DNA of 64,000 bases from Prorocentrum cordatum (taxonomy: Eukaryota > Sar > Dinophyceae > Prorocentrales > Prorocentraceae): the NCBI GenBank assembly GCA_963575745.1, contig CAUYUJ010016893.1, forward strand, positions 356,342-420,341. Direction: 5' to 3'. This document shows, piece by piece, positions 41,701 to 53,389 of the stretch (the first letter of the stretch is position 1; the number at the start of each line of letters is the position of its first letter). Under the pieces are notes generated by a model. It ran no database searches. It had not been told where the DNA came from and worked only from the letters and a program-made list of their open reading frames with translations. The position numbers and the translations under genes are program-made.

Positions 41701-42721
41701 AAATGATCAACTCGACTGCTCGCGCAGTCACCCCACCCACCCACTCGCAACTTGGTTTGCAAGCGGCGACTGCGACGACTGCTCTGCGCAGGCCGGCGCG
41801 CCCCCGCGGCCGGGCTAGCGCGCGTGCTCGCGCGCGAAACGGCCAGCTAGTTCGGCGCGACCGACGCGGCCGCGGCGGCGGCGCTGACCGCGGGGCACTT
41901 CCTTCCTAGCAGGGATTTGGGCGCGAGTCGGCGGCCTGAGCGGGCGCGGTATCATGGCAACGTCGACAACGGTAGACGCGACGATGGCGCTAGCGATGCT
42001 GCTGCCGATGGTGACAACGGCGACGGCAAGGCCAGTGACGGCGTCAATGCCGATCACGCCGGCGACGATGACGGCGGCCTCGACTCGGCGATGAAGGATT
42101 TGGAGGGAGTTCGACGCGCGCGCGCGGCCGGCGCGCGAGTGGCCCGCGCGGCATGATTCGACGCGGGTCGCACCGCCCCCTCCCCCCCGAGCGCGCGCAG
42201 AGGCGCTCGAATGATTTGAAAATGCGGCACGAGAGGCCCGCTTGACATAATTGAATGAACCTGCTAAGGAAAACCTATGATTTTCTTAAGCATACGCAGG
42301 AGCGCGAGCGCAGGCATTCTTGAGAACTGGCGTTGCCAAAACCTTTGTTTTATAATGATATTCCGAGACGCTCGATTTTGCGCCCTCTGAAACCTCGGGC
42401 CGTCGACGGGCTGCCGCGCGCGCGCAACGGCGCGCGCGCACTTCGCCCTGCTCCTCTTGCGAGCGACTCTTGCGACAGAGCGCCCGCGAGGGCGGTCGAG
42501 CGATTTCGACGCGCGCGCGCGAAAGGCGCGTTTGGTAGCTGTTGGTGAGCACGTGCAAATACTTATGCCTTCTTAAAAATCTGCAAGAGCTCGAGCGCAG
42601 ATTTGTTTGAACATTCGTTGCGCGAGACTTGATGTTGACGCGGCACTCGATGTTAAGATCCTTGCGGCGCCCGAAGTTGTCTGGCTTTCGGTATGCGCGC
42701 GCGCCGAAGCGCGCGTTTGCG

Positions 42722-42771
<50 letters not shown>

Positions 42772-42960
42772 GTGCGCCGCAAGGAATTCATGACAACTGT
42801 TGATTTTTGATGAGCGATTGCGCGCGCATGCAACTCCTTCCAGAAAGGATGAGGGGGGATTACTGGTTTGGCTGGGATGATTTGACTTCACACGTAGGAT
42901 GGGCGATGGGGCAGGAGAGTAAGTAAATCGCAATGCGCGAAGGGAACCCGTTAAGTCTCG
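41701..42960 (+). repeat. Macrosatellite unit 2 (about 1.2 kb)
   Basis: Restarts at AACTCGACTGCTCGCGCAGT and repeats the blocks of unit 1. It carries a perfect (TA) run at 42724-42768 where units 1 and 3 have none or another TA run. It ends with GGATGGGCGATGGGGCAGGA near 42895-42915. Confidence 0.7.
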
Positions 42961-43500
42961 GGGGGGGGGGGGGGGGGGGGGCTACGATTCCGGGAGAAAC
43001 GAATATGACGGGGGGGGGGGGGACCGCGCACAAGCATCTCCTGGGGCGGATTAAAGGTTTCCTGGGGTCCCGCGGAGGCGTGGGGGCCGAAAAACGCTCG
43101 CCGAACACATATTCCAATGCAGAATATGCGCCATAAGGTTTCCTGCTAGCGGTTTACATGACGCGAGCAATGGGTCTCCACTCTGAGATCATGCGAAAAT
43201 GCGTCGGGATGCCGTCGGCTCAAAACGTGCTTCGGGCTGCTGGACTTTCTAAAGGCCCCCGGCCACTCGTGCTCGGCCACTCGTCTCTGGCCGCATGGGG
43301 CGACAAGAACGACGGCAAATCCTCGAACGCGTAGTCATGATCTCTTGTTTCTGTGAGAATCCTGACATCCGCCGATGTTGCGTCTTACGCCCGCGGCCGC
43401 AGCGGCCCCGACCGCCCCCCGCGGTGGCGTTGTTTCTATCGCGGGCCGCTGCTCGACGGCCCCAGGGGCGAGGCGAGGTGAGGCGAGGCGCTGGTCAGTC
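42961..43500. other. Poly-G runs and non-coding sequence
   Basis: G-only runs lie at about 42959-42980 and 43008-43021. The remainder to the C-terminal end of LINE-B shows no gene. Confidence 0.5.
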
Positions 43501-44129
43501 GCCCCCGGGGGGGGGGGGGGGGGCGGCCCTGCGAAAGCCCGGCGGCGGCGGCAGAGCGCTCCTAGTCGAGGGGGGGGAGGGGGGGGGGGGGGGCTCAGGC
43601 CGCGATGATGGGGTTTCGCACGTAGCCCAAGCAATTGACATAATGCAGAAACTCTGGCTCCAAAGCCGCCCATGCTTCCTTGTCCGTCGCACTGGGCCCC
43701 CACCTTTCGCGGTCGTCGTCGCCGTCGCGCGTAGTATCTGTGCGCGCGAATTGCGCGACTTCGGAATTGCGCGACTTCGGCGTCATTTGCATTTTTCCGT
43801 CGCCCTCCGCGGCGCAATAGGGCTGGGCGCGGGTCGCGGGCGCTCGCGGCCCAGCGCAGTGAGAGCCGCGCCCATCTGTCGCAGTCGCGGGCTGCGACGC
43901 GCGACGCCCGCCGCCGTTGCAGTTTGAAGCGTGCCGCAGGCCAGTCTTCCACGCCTGCGCGCCGAGCGCGGTCCGGGGCTGCGCGCGTCGATCTTCGCGC
44001 GAAGTCTTCCCGCGGTTCCAACCCGCGTTCTTCTTCTTCTACTTCTTCTCTGTCGTCGGATTTGTCGCGGTGGGCGGGGGCATCTGCAGCGTCGGCGCCG
44101 GTCGCGTCGCTAGCGTCGTCGTCATTTGC

Positions 44130-44745
44130 GCGGCGCGGCACATTGCGACGGCTTGGCGCCCCGAATGCAAGCCTTAGCACCCCCCGCTGGACGCGCCGCG
44201 AAGCAGGGGCAATGTCGCTGGTGGGGGTCCAAGAGGAGCACCCATGCATCACTGATGCTGTGATTGTTCCGCTGAACAGCCTTAGTCGACTGTGGAGTGG
44301 GAAACGCTCGCGGTTCAGCTCGTATCTGAATTGGTTGCAGCGATCCCATCCTGCGGCAATTCTACTGCATTGCCCTGTCTCATGGAAGTCGTGCAAAATG
44401 AGCTTCCTCCCGACGTGCTTCGCGATCTGGCCGGAACGCAATATTTCGATGCGCTCGTTGTTGAAGTCGACATGGATAATTGTTATTCCCTCTCTCCGTC
44501 TGACGTTCGCCAAGATCTTGGTCGTCTGGGCGCGGTGCCAGACCGCGTGTCTCGGCTCGGGAATGCACATCTCGGGGCACGCAGGAAAGTTGCCGTAAAT
44601 TGGAGGCGTGGGGCAAGCCATCGTCGACGAAGCGTAGGTTTGTGATCCGTGCTAGTGGTGCGAGGCCGAGTTGGATCCCGAAGTTCTTGCGCTGCCACGC
44701 AGGTTTCACCTGTCTGAACACCTGCTTGGGGACAGCACTGAACAA
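44130..44745 (-). pseudogene. LINE-B RT, active-site box, thumb and C-terminal part
   Basis: IQLGLAPLARITNLRFVDDG carries the FxDD catalytic box (VDD at about 44628-44620, where FADD is usual). In the next frame, ILRSGQIAKHVGRKLILHDF, SRIAAGWDRCNQFRYELN and LRLFSGTITASVMHGCSSWT form the thumb region, and RVQRGVLRLAFGAPSRR closes it. This order is typical of APE-RT LINEs. The frame switch between the box and the thumb shows decay. The middle palm (about 44.75-44.9 kb) is not recognisable. Confidence 0.7.
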
Positions 44746-44907
44746 GAAAGAGCTCCGTGGGTGTCCCTGTTTCGCACCCTCTCGATACTGAAAGCCCTGC
44801 CGGTCGCGATTGTCCTGACTGTTGCCGCTTGGGTGCGGCGCGATTGCCTGAAGAGGTCTATGTATGCAGGGGGCATGTGTTGTTGTCGTGAAGCTTCCCG
44901 TCGCGGC

Positions 44908-45578
44908 CTACGCAGCCGAACGCCCTTTCAGAGTCAACTGCTGCTGCCCACAGCGGCAGCTGCCACTCGCGGGAACCCTCGCGCGGCATCGCAGCGGTCG
45001 CAGCGGTGAACATGCGGTCTCCCGTGCAGGTTCCTTCTGGAAGCCTGCATGGTCAGGGCACTCTTGCGATTCGAACGAAGAGTTGAGTCGGTTGCAAAGG
45101 AGGCGAGGCATCAACTTGTATAACATTGGGATACTGGCAATCGATGCGTAATGGCCTGGGACTTGTGGGTCTTCTGATTTGTAAGGCACGGTGATTGTGG
45201 TGCTCTTCCATGGGTTCGGTGGGGTCTGGTCAGGTTTGAGGATGCCATTGTATAGTCGGAGCAAGTGGCATTGCATGGCCCCCCCCCCCCCCCCCCACTT
45301 TGAACATTTCTGCCGTGAGCCCCGCGGCGTCTCCGCACTTGCCGTTCTTGCATTGCTTGATTGCTTACTGGGGCCCGCTTGCGGTGAAAAGTGGGATGGT
45401 TTAGTCGTGCTGAGTTGTCGTTGGGGCGTCGAGGGCGCTCTTCTGACTGGTGGAGACTATTGCGAAATACCTCGTAGAAGGTTGTGAATACGTCTGCTAT
45501 GCTTTGCCAGTGCTTCCCCTCAATGCCGTCAGGTGTCTTCAATGATGCAACTGGCCTTTTATGTTTTGTGGCTTTCAA
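44908..45578 (-). pseudogene. LINE-B RT, N-terminal fingers
   Basis: WKSTTITVPYKSEDPQVPGH, YASIASIPMLYKLMPRLLCN and a QECPDHAGFQ end reproduce the LINE RT opening (Lys near KxxD, the RPI-like segment, the lyK..l..rl helix, the Q.GF turn). The expected Arg of NYRPIS is replaced. The preceding frame (45578 onward) contains GIEGKHWQSIADVFTTFYEV. A poly-G/C run at about 45279-45296 interrupts the domain. Confidence 0.7.
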
Positions 45579-45627
45579 GCCAGCTAGTCTCTTTAGGCCT
45601 TTGAATTGGCAGGCGATGTTGTCGAGC

Positions 45628-46830
45628 TTAGCGTTCGCCCCGCTGCGTTGATGGTTCGTGTCTGCCGCGCGATGCGCTTGCTGAGGAGCTTTGTGGCAGC
45701 TGTGTCTCTTCGTGAAATAGTGCGTCGTTGGTGGGGGAGTGCTTTGAGTCGCGCTGTCGGGGCGTCGCCGAATCTATCCGGAAGGTCTCGGGCGCGCGGT
45801 GCCCCTGGTAGTCCTTGTTTGCATGCCCGAGCCCTTCTCCGATGACCGGGCGCCTGCCATCCAAATCGGCGTCGCGGCGCCGGTCTGCCAGATGGCGTTG
45901 CAGGCGCTGCTGGAAGAGAGGGTCGTCAGCTGCAGGCTGGGAACGACCGCGGCGGCGCGTCTGCTTGCGCCCCCTCTTCCTCTTCGCCGCGATCCCGAAT
46001 GCCAACTCGATGTGCGCTGCTTGGTCGGGGCCGAGACCTGGGGCGTTGGAGGCGAACAAATCAATCGCCTGGTTGCGACGCGCTCCGCCTATCATGACGT
46101 TGCCAATGCGCGTCTGATTCGGCTGTTTGCCACTGCTCGCATGAATGAAAAGGTCGCGATGGTGCACATAGAAGAAAGTATGCGTAACGATCAGCTCACG
46201 CGCGCTAGGCCAAGCACGGGGCCATCTCCCTCGCGGGCCGCGCGGGCCCGATCCGAATTTGCTTACCGTGCTCCTCCAGCCCAAGGTCTCGGATAGTTCG
46301 TCGTCGTCTTTGCCGCCGTCATTACTGTCAAGGTGTCTACCAGACCGCGCATCGAAATCCCCCGCGATGACGCATGCCCGCTTGTCTTGGATGGCGGCGG
46401 CGCGGAGTGAATCCACATGGTCGCACATGTGCTGCGCGCGAATGTCCGCGCATCCAGAGTGAGGGAAACGCGCCGCCACAATGTTCATGCTCTGCTCTGG
46501 GATGTGAATGCCGATGTAGGTGATTCGCTCGGCGTCGGCCCCGAAGCATCGGACATGCCGGACGCGTCGCCCGTGAGCGAGAAATTCATCTCCACGCGAC
46601 GCGTCTGCATGGACGGAAGCTGCCAATAAACGGTTGCCACGCTTTGTGATCCACATCTCGCGGGATTAATTATCCAAGTTTCGTCGATAGCAAGAACGCC
46701 CCAGTGGGCGTCGTTCAATTCGCGCAACAACTCGTCCATGGAATCGTCCGCTGTACAACTTCGCACGTTATTGTGTGTACTGGTAAACGTTTGTGGTGGC
46801 GATTGACGCGATGCTGAATGTTGCTGATTA
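45628..46830 (-). pseudogene. LINE-B APE-type endonuclease domain
   Basis: The start, HNNVRSCTADDSMDELLREL and DAHWGVLAIDETW, is in the frame ending at 46485. It carries the N-terminal Asn and catalytic Glu positions of the exonuclease-endonuclease-phosphatase fold (ETW). The frame from 46656 continues with ERITYIGIHIPEQSMNIVAA and KRACVIAGDFDARSGRH, where the usual GDFNA has become GDFDA. The later motifs are ruined: GLGPDQAAHIEL stands where a GSDH motif is expected. The domain would nick target DNA. The frameshift and lost Asp/His make it inactive. Confidence 0.75.
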
Positions 46831-48480
46831 AGCTCTTTCTCGTCGCCGCTGTTGCTTTTTCGTTGGCGATTTCGACGCCTGCCGATGGGGGCGTCGCCAT
46901 CGGCCGCGCAATGTTTTCCTCGTCTTCCCCCAATGTTTCGCGAGTTGGTCTGCGCGGGTCGACGCGCGGAGGTCGGGGTGCGGCGATGGCGCTGGCTGGA
47001 GGTCGGTCCGCGGCGGTGGAGGTCGAAGGTCGGGCGTTGAAGGCCGGCGGTCGTAGTGCATAAGTTGGTGGGGTCCGGAAGTCGATAGCTGGAGGCGCTG
47101 CTGTCGTTGGGCGCTCGGTTGCCGGAAGCTGGGGGCCGAAAGGTGGAGGCGGAGGTGGGCGGTCGGATGATGGGGGCTGGCGGTCGGCGCGCTGAGCTGG
47201 TTGACTCCGGAGGTCGACAGGCGGAAGTGGAGGTGGGAAGTCGGGCGACGGAGGCTGGAAGTCTCGTCGCTGAGCTGGCCAACGCTGGCATGCGACAGTC
47301 TGAAATGGAGGTGGAAAGCCAGCCGCTGGAAGACCAGAGTCGGAATGTGGAGCTGGTGGGCGCTGGAGGTCGACGGGTGGAGTTGGAAATTGAATCTCGG
47401 ACACATAAAAATGGAAGTCGGAGCGTTGATCTGCTGGGCGCTGGAAATCGATGGGTTGAGGTCTAAGTGGACATGGGAAGTCGAACGTTTGAGTCTGGAG
47501 GTCAGAGTGCCGAGCTGGTGGGCGCTGGAGATCGACGGGCGGAGGTGGAGGTGGGTAGTCACGCGCTGCCAGAGGCTGGAGGTCGGAGTGCTGAGCTGCT
47601 GTGCGCTGGAGGTCGATGGGTGGAGGTGGAGGTGGAGGAGTCAAATGCTGCCGGAGGGTGGAGGTCGGAGTGCTGAGCTTCTGGGCGCTGGAAGTCGATC
47701 GGTGGAAGTGGAGGCGCAAGGGTAGGCGGCAAGTCGGGCGATTGAGGCTGGAGGTCGGAGCGCTGAGCTGGAGGCCGGAGGCGGGAGTGCTGAGCAGCTG
47801 GGCGCTGGAAGTCGATGGGCGGAGGCGGAGGTCGAAACCTGCATTGGCTCGTCGTCGGTATCGTCGCCATCGCTGCTGTCGCCAGCGGCAGGGGCGCCTG
47901 TAGCCAGAGGAGGGGCGATGATGTGGAAGGCGCCGACGGTGCCAACGTAGCAGATGGTGCGCTGCGTTCTTTTTTCTGCTCCCGGCCCTGCTCCTGCTCG
48001 CGTTCCTCTTCCTCCTCTGGGGGTGGAAGTGCAAAGTCGAATGCTCGAGGGCGGAGGTCGGAGTGCTGAGCTGGCGAACGCTGGCGGTCGACGGGCGGGG
48101 CCGGGGTTGGAAAGTCGGAGGCTGGAGAGTCGAGGTCGGAGCGCTGGGCTGCTCGGCGCTGAAAGTCGATGTGAGGAGTTGGAGGTGGAGGTGGAAAGTC
48201 GAGCGCTTGAAGCTCGAGGTCGGAGCGCTGAGCTGGTGGGCGCTGGAGGCCGACAGGCGGAGGTGGAGGCGGGTGGAGGTGGAAAGTCGCGCGTTGGAGA
48301 GCGGAGGTTGGAGCGCTGAGCTGCCGGGCGCCGGAAGTCGATGGGAGGAGGAGGAGGTCGAAAGCAGGCGGTCAAAAGTTGGGGGTCGATCGCTGGCGGC
48401 GGATGCTCGGAGCTGGAAGGTCGACGGCGGGAACTGGGGTCGGAGCCGGGGTTCAGAGCAGGAGTCGGTCTGGTGATCAT
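46831..48480 (-). repeat. About 20 tandem units of 81-90 bp, open in several frames
   Basis: The unit on the plus strand reads GGAGGTCGGAGTGCTGAGCT, GGTGGGCGCTGGAGGTCGAC, GGGTGGAGGTGGAGGTGG, then a variable part. Lengths measured include 81, 84 and 90 bp, mostly multiples of three. A minus-strand frame stays open for 623 codons (48586-46715), Ser/Thr/Pro/His-rich. A plus-strand frame is open over part of it (GGRSAELVGAGGRQAEVEVG). Two-strand openness is compatible with repeat composition, so it is not called a gene. It directly precedes the LINE-B endonuclease. Confidence 0.6.
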
Positions 48481-49255
48481 CTATCTGTCGCGGTAGTCGA
48501 GCGGAGTCCTCTTGCGAAGAAGCTCCTGAAAACGGAATAAGACACGTCGTGGACCTAATGGGATATCTCCCAGAACATTGATGCATTTGCCCGTGCCTCC
48601 CCCCTCGGACCCATGGCAGGCAGCGAGAGTCCGGGGTTGGGCGTCGGACCTGGGAACCGGAGTCGGGGAAACAATTGTCCGTCTCGAGGCCAGCGTCGCC
48701 CCTGCATCCGCCAGTGGCGAAACGTAAGGGGGCGCGGGTGACACCTGAAGCAGGGTTCTGTCCTGGGCCGTTCCTCCTGGAATGGTTCCTTCGGGAGAGA
48801 CGCCCGCCAACTGAGACGCGCCCCTTCTGGGGCCCATGGGGCGGGGCGCGCGTCGTGGGGGGGGGATAACAAACGCTGGTGATTGGTCACGCGGTCGACG
48901 CCGAGGTCGTCGAGGCGGGGGCTGGGGTCAGAATCCATCAGGTTGCCGTGGAACCCATCTTCTGTGGTCGAGTAGACCACGGACGTTGTCAGCACCGCTG
49001 AAGCGACGATGTTGGGGGGCGGCGAACATGCAGACGTCGATGGGAAACACCACTGAAATATATAATTTCCGGAGTCGGAGGTTGGAGGTGGAATGTTGGA
49101 GCCTAACGGATGAATTCCTGGATAACTCTGAGAGCTAAGAGGGCTCTAGATTAGGAGCTGGCAGCGCAGGGCAGAGCAGCTCCTCTCCAAGGCTCCTGGG
49201 CAGGCACCCCCGCAACGCCCTGCTTGAGCCAGAAGCGGGTCCCGAGAAGCGCTTT
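48481..49255. other. Non-coding stretch between repeat and ORF1-like region
   Basis: No domain is recognised. If LINE-B is continuous this would be the spacer between ORF1 and the repeat. Confidence 0.3.
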
Positions 49256-49261
49256 TCTTAC

Positions 49262-51059
49262 TCATGCCCAATGCGCGCGCCTGAAACCTCGCCGCAGCCC
49301 CTTCGCAGCCCCTTCGAAGCTCGCAATCCCGAGCTTCGGCGCCCTTGGCAGCGCCGTGGCGAGCGTCTGCTCAATGCCTGCAAGCTCCCCAAGCATGCTG
49401 TCCAGCGTCCTCGCATGCGTTTCCCACCAGCGTTCTCCTTCATTTAAACTCTCCTCTAGGCTCCCAAGCTTGCTAATCCAAACCTGCCGTTGCAACTGCT
49501 CCGACCTGAACAAGTCTTAAAACTGCTCCGACCTGAGCAGGTCGTAAGACTGATCCGACTTGAGCATGTCGTAAAACTGCTCCGACCTGAGCAGGCTCCC
49601 GGATAGCTCGTAGAGGGCCAAGAGGGCTTCAAATTAAAAAGCCCGAGCCGCAGGGTCGCCCAAGAGGTCGTTCCGGCTTCCGTTTTCCAGCGCTGGAAGA
49701 ACCTGCTTGACCTCGCAGCCTGTCGCGACATGTCTTTCTAAGCGCTTCCCAATATGCGCAGCCGCAAGCTCTCCAGAAGGTCCTTCGGAAGCTCTCTCCA
49801 GGTCCTTCCAGAGTTCTTCTCCAGACCTTTCCACGCCCTTGGGCCGCCCTGCTATCTGGTTTTTGACTACACACGATGAGGTGAGGTAGCTTTGCCCCAA
49901 TGCGCCGTGACGTCTCCGTGGTAGCTCTAGGTCGCAAGACGCCTGCTCTCGTTGATGGAAACGGCTCCAGTGCTGATCTGCGGCTCCACCAGCATCAACC
50001 AGACACCCTACTTTGAGCCCGCTCCCTTTGATCCGCCTCTCGGGTTGCCCTTCATGCCCTTGGCAGCCCGCGCCAATAGCGTGTCCCATGTGACCGTAAA
50101 CCCTACGAGCTGAAGATGATGATGTAGTTCTAGCAACGCCTTCCAGGATTCCGCCCAATCCCGCTCCAAGTTATTCCCCTATGTGGTGATGGTGAGCGCG
50201 AGCTCCCCTCCCACACGTTTTTGATAAAAGGGGCTCTCGCCCGCAACTCTGATGGTGTACGGGGGTTGCATCGTTTTTTCGAGCATGTGCTTCAAGCCGA
50301 AACAAAAGTTTCGGGCGGCTCGATCCGTTTGTGCTCGATCCCGTGCAGCCCACACATTGTTGCCGCCGGGTGTGAGCTTCAGGTTCCTTATGAAAGCAGC
50401 GGCCGTGTCGCGGTGCAGCATCGAATCGCAGTCGACGATCTAGATGTGAGTAGTGCCACCTTTTTGTGAACATATTCCGTGGGATAGGACCGTCGTCCGT
50501 CGTAAGTTGTACCCCGTATCCATTCGGTGGCTGTGTTTGTTATTCATGTCGAAGTTCTCGAAATCCCCAAATACCGCAGCCGCCGCGCGTTTGCCGTTGA
50601 CGCGGTAGGCGGTCGCTGATGCCGTAGTGTTGCTAATTAAGTGGTCCTGGGAACCCTTTTCCGACTTAGGTTGGCCACCTCGCGTTCCAACTCGTGCAAT
50701 TGATTTTCGATCGTGGAAGTCATGCTGGGGGCTGCCCCCGATGTTGCCGATCAGAGTCTCGAAACTACATGATTAATTAGCCTCAACGGCTGCCATCAGC
50801 AAAGGTCGCCAATCGATGTGTGTTATGGTTTCAGGTCTGCATGCGATACTCCGTGTTGCTTGTTCGCGGTCGTGTCGGACTTGATCGTCCCCAGCTGTTC
50901 ATGTAGAGTGTGTGACAGCACACCTGCCAATAAAGGTGCACTGTCTTCCGCTGCGACTTCCACACGTTTTTGGAGTAGTGCCTGCTGTTGCTTAGTCCTG
51001 TCGTCCACGCTTCCGACGCCACCTGCGGCAAGCTCGGCTGCGTCGTCCAATTCGTTCAC
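49262..51059 (-). pseudogene. ORF1-like remnant, possibly of LINE-B
   Basis: Frames that read as protein, in order: NELDDAAELAAGGVGSVDDR with TKQQQALLQKRVEVAAED (51059 onward); DTAAAFIRNLKLTPGGNNVW, AARDRAQTDRAARNFCFGLK and HMLEKTMQPPYTIRVAGESP (50421-50179); EELWKDLERASEGPSGELAA (50158-49634); and LGSLEESLNEGERWWETHAR (49513-49262). The middle part, basic and with spaced aromatic residues, resembles the nucleic-acid-binding ORF1 region that precedes APE-RT ORF2 in some LINEs; that resemblance is from memory. Frame breaks show it is dead. Confidence 0.45.
49486..49605 (-). repeat. 30-bp tandem repeat, about four units
   Basis: Units around AAAACTGCTCCGACCTGAGC with AGGTCGT, encoding a 10-residue Ser/Cys-rich repeat on the minus strand. 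It lies inside the ORF1-like region. Confidence 0.8.
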
Positions 51060-51640
51060 CTCGTGCAGCGGACTGCTATCCTCTGTTGCTTTGCCTCTGG
51101 CCGCCTTGGGGCTTCGAGAAGATGACGTTCCGGCATCCCCGCCTAGAGTGGTGTCGCGAGAAACCGGGCAGAATTGTGATAGAAAGTGTCAGGGAAGTAT
51201 TTTTGTAAAAGGGAAATACCGAGGTCGCCAGGGGGCGTGGCAAAAGAGGGGGGGGTCCAGCCTGCAACGCCTTGAGCCTTGAGCCTTGCAGAGGCCTTAC
51301 GCCGAAACGGCCAAGGCCTTGCAGGGGCCGGTAGAGGGACCCGGGAGGCCGAAATTCCAATGAAAATCGCCAGGATTGAATCGAGGCCTCCTGGGGTTTC
51401 AGTAGATGGGGCCTGAGGACCGCGACGCATCGCAAATTCATCGCCGATGCATCGGCGTCGTCGGCAATTCATCGGCGCCGTCGGCAAGAAAAAAAGGCCC
51501 CACATCGAGCCGCATCGGCGATGCATCGGCGATGTGGCGCGATCCTCCGACCGCATCTGCTCGAACCCCATCTGGGAGGCTTAGATCGGCCGATGGCCGA
51601 ATCGAAGACAAACGCCTGGATTGAAACAGTCAGATCGTCG
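51060..51640. repeat. Non-coding sequence with CATCGGCGATG repeats (family G-like)
   Basis: Positions 51415-51550 contain several ATGCATCGGCG and AATTCATCGGCG words in tandem and inverted order. GCTCGAACCCCATC at about 51565 recalls family G. No gene. Confidence 0.4.
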
Positions 51641-52189
51641 GAGGTCTGACCTCCTGCTCCTTTGGCGAAAGCAACGCCAATTTGGACGCCCGACATGGGC
51701 ACGGAAAGCATGGGCACGATGCCCGAAACCGACAGCGGCCGCTGATGGGCAGGCGGCTGAAGTGCCTCGAATGGACAGCGTCCGCGGCGACGCCGACAAC
51801 GAATCCTGCATGCGCAAGCTGCTCAGGAACCGCGGTCGGTCTTCGTGTCCACTCTTTCCGTTTGGAAGCCGCCGGGAGGTCTGAGCTGGTTGGACCCAGA
51901 GAAAAACGGTCAAGAAAAACGGAGGAGGGCACACGCGTTCGAAAACAGTCCCCGCACCCCGAGGGCCCATCTGCTGCAGCTTTTCCATCCCAGATCCGGT
52001 TTTGGCACTCCCGAAAACGGCCCCGGGAGCCGAAAGAGGCCAAAAAGGCCTTCTCGAACCCAGCACCTTGGACCTCGCCCCCCCCGTCCGGCTCGCAGGG
52101 ACCCAGGGCTGTGCCACCTCGGACCCCCCGGCCGGCTCCAACATGCCGTGCCCGCTGCGATCGCACCGCACCAGGCCGTGCCCGTCCGT
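51641..52189. other. Intergenic sequence, no gene
   Basis: Open frames on both strands without recognised motifs. Confidence 0.35.
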
Positions 52190-52313
52190 TCTGCGGCCGC
52201 CGCCGCCACAGCGCGCGCTCGCCGGCGCCGGCGGGCGCCACTGCCGGCGTGCCGCGCAGGACGAGCGGGCAGACGCACGGCAGACCCCTGGGCGGGCCCG
52301 CAGCGGTGGAGAC

Positions 52314-52356
<43 letters not shown>

Positions 52357-52410
52357 ACGGCGACGACCACGACCACGACAGCGGCCACGACCACGACGAC
52401 GACCTCCCGG
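52190..52410. repeat. GC-rich segment followed by a (GAC/GGC)n tract
   Basis: GC-rich to about 52300, then GACGACGGC units to about 52405, encoding poly-Asp, poly-Thr or poly-Arg artefacts. The same pairing of GC-rich segment and trinucleotide tract occurs at 1240-1640 and 9110-9470. Confidence 0.8.
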
Positions 52411-53389
52411 CGGCAAGGCCGGCGAGGACGACACGGGAACCTGGAGGCGCGAGGGCAACTGGAGGCCTCCCAGATGGGGTCGGAGGAGACCCGTGGGCTA
52501 AAGAAACACGCCGTCGGATCTCAAGGGGCGCCGCAGAACATCAAAGATCAACAAAAACAAAAAAGACACGCGGGCGTCTTCTCGCGCTTTCGGCGCTGTC
52601 GGCCCCCTCATGAAGCCCGCACGGGAGAATCCGGAGCGAAAAGTTGAGCAGGGAGCAACTGTCCTAGCATTCGCCACGTCTACCACAACATGTCTTTAAA
52701 CCTTCATATATATATAACATCGGAAACAGATTCCAATGCCCAACGTCTTCATTCACAACTGATTCGATCAGAAATGTGTTGGCAGCTTGTCGCGCACAAT
52801 GAAAAGGTTATTGTGACATGTCTTGGTGGGCCTATCAGCGAGGCGAGACTCTTCGTCATCTTTGGCCCCTCAGATAAATATGGCGGCCTGGTTTTCGGAG
52901 ACGCCTCATCCACATCCCCCCTGCCCCCTCACTCCCTTCCTCATCCCTCCCTCTCTCCCTTCCCCCCCTCATCCTCCCCCAGCCCCCGCCCGCGCACTCT
53001 CACTCTCCCCCGTACCCTCCCCTCTCCCTTCCAATCTTTCTCCCCGCCCCCGTCCCACTTGCCCTCTCCGTCTGGCCTCCGGAAGCCTCCTGGAGGCCAC
53101 AGGACCCTGCCAGAGAGAAACCTCAGAAGCCTGCGAACCGGTGACGACACACCTTTGCTAACATCTTGCCGAATGCCACCTCGATTCCCGACCTGGCGCG
53201 TGGCCAACGCGGCGAGCGCGATGGGGGCACCAGCACCGAGGCTGGACGACCTCGTCAGGCCCCGACCGTCGCCAGAACGGCCCCCGACCCTCCAGGGACT
53301 CCAGGGGCCGAAGGCAACAGCGAGATGGCCAGCGAGGGAAAAGCCTGCCTGCGGCAGCTTCGTGTCGTGGCGACCTGCGCGCTGGCCTC
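52411..53389. other. Intergenic sequence with a C/T-rich patch
   Basis: C/T-rich at 52910-53060. A short TATATATA lies at about 52707. No gene recognised. Confidence 0.35.

Larger units (their letters stand above)
43595..46830 (-). mobile_element. LINE-B ORF2 region: APE endonuclease and reverse transcriptase, decayed
   Basis: A minus-strand APE-RT type non-LTR element. Endonuclease 46.8-45.7 kb, RT 45.5-44.1 kb, and a C-terminal tail ending near 43.6 kb with WAALEPEFLHYVNCLGYVRN. The frame changes several times and catalytic residues are lost. Its wording differs from LINE-A, which has RNase H and no visible APE, so two different clades are present. The ORF1-like region at 49.3-51.1 kb and the repeat at 46.8-48.5 kb precede it on the same strand and may belong to the same element. 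Confidence 0.75.

Noticed and set aside
46818-47466. Plus-strand Gly/Glu/Val-rich repeat protein as a real gene
   Set aside because: Both strands of the repeat are open and the flanking coding signals are on the minus strand. Reported only as a repeat with a frame-length oddity.
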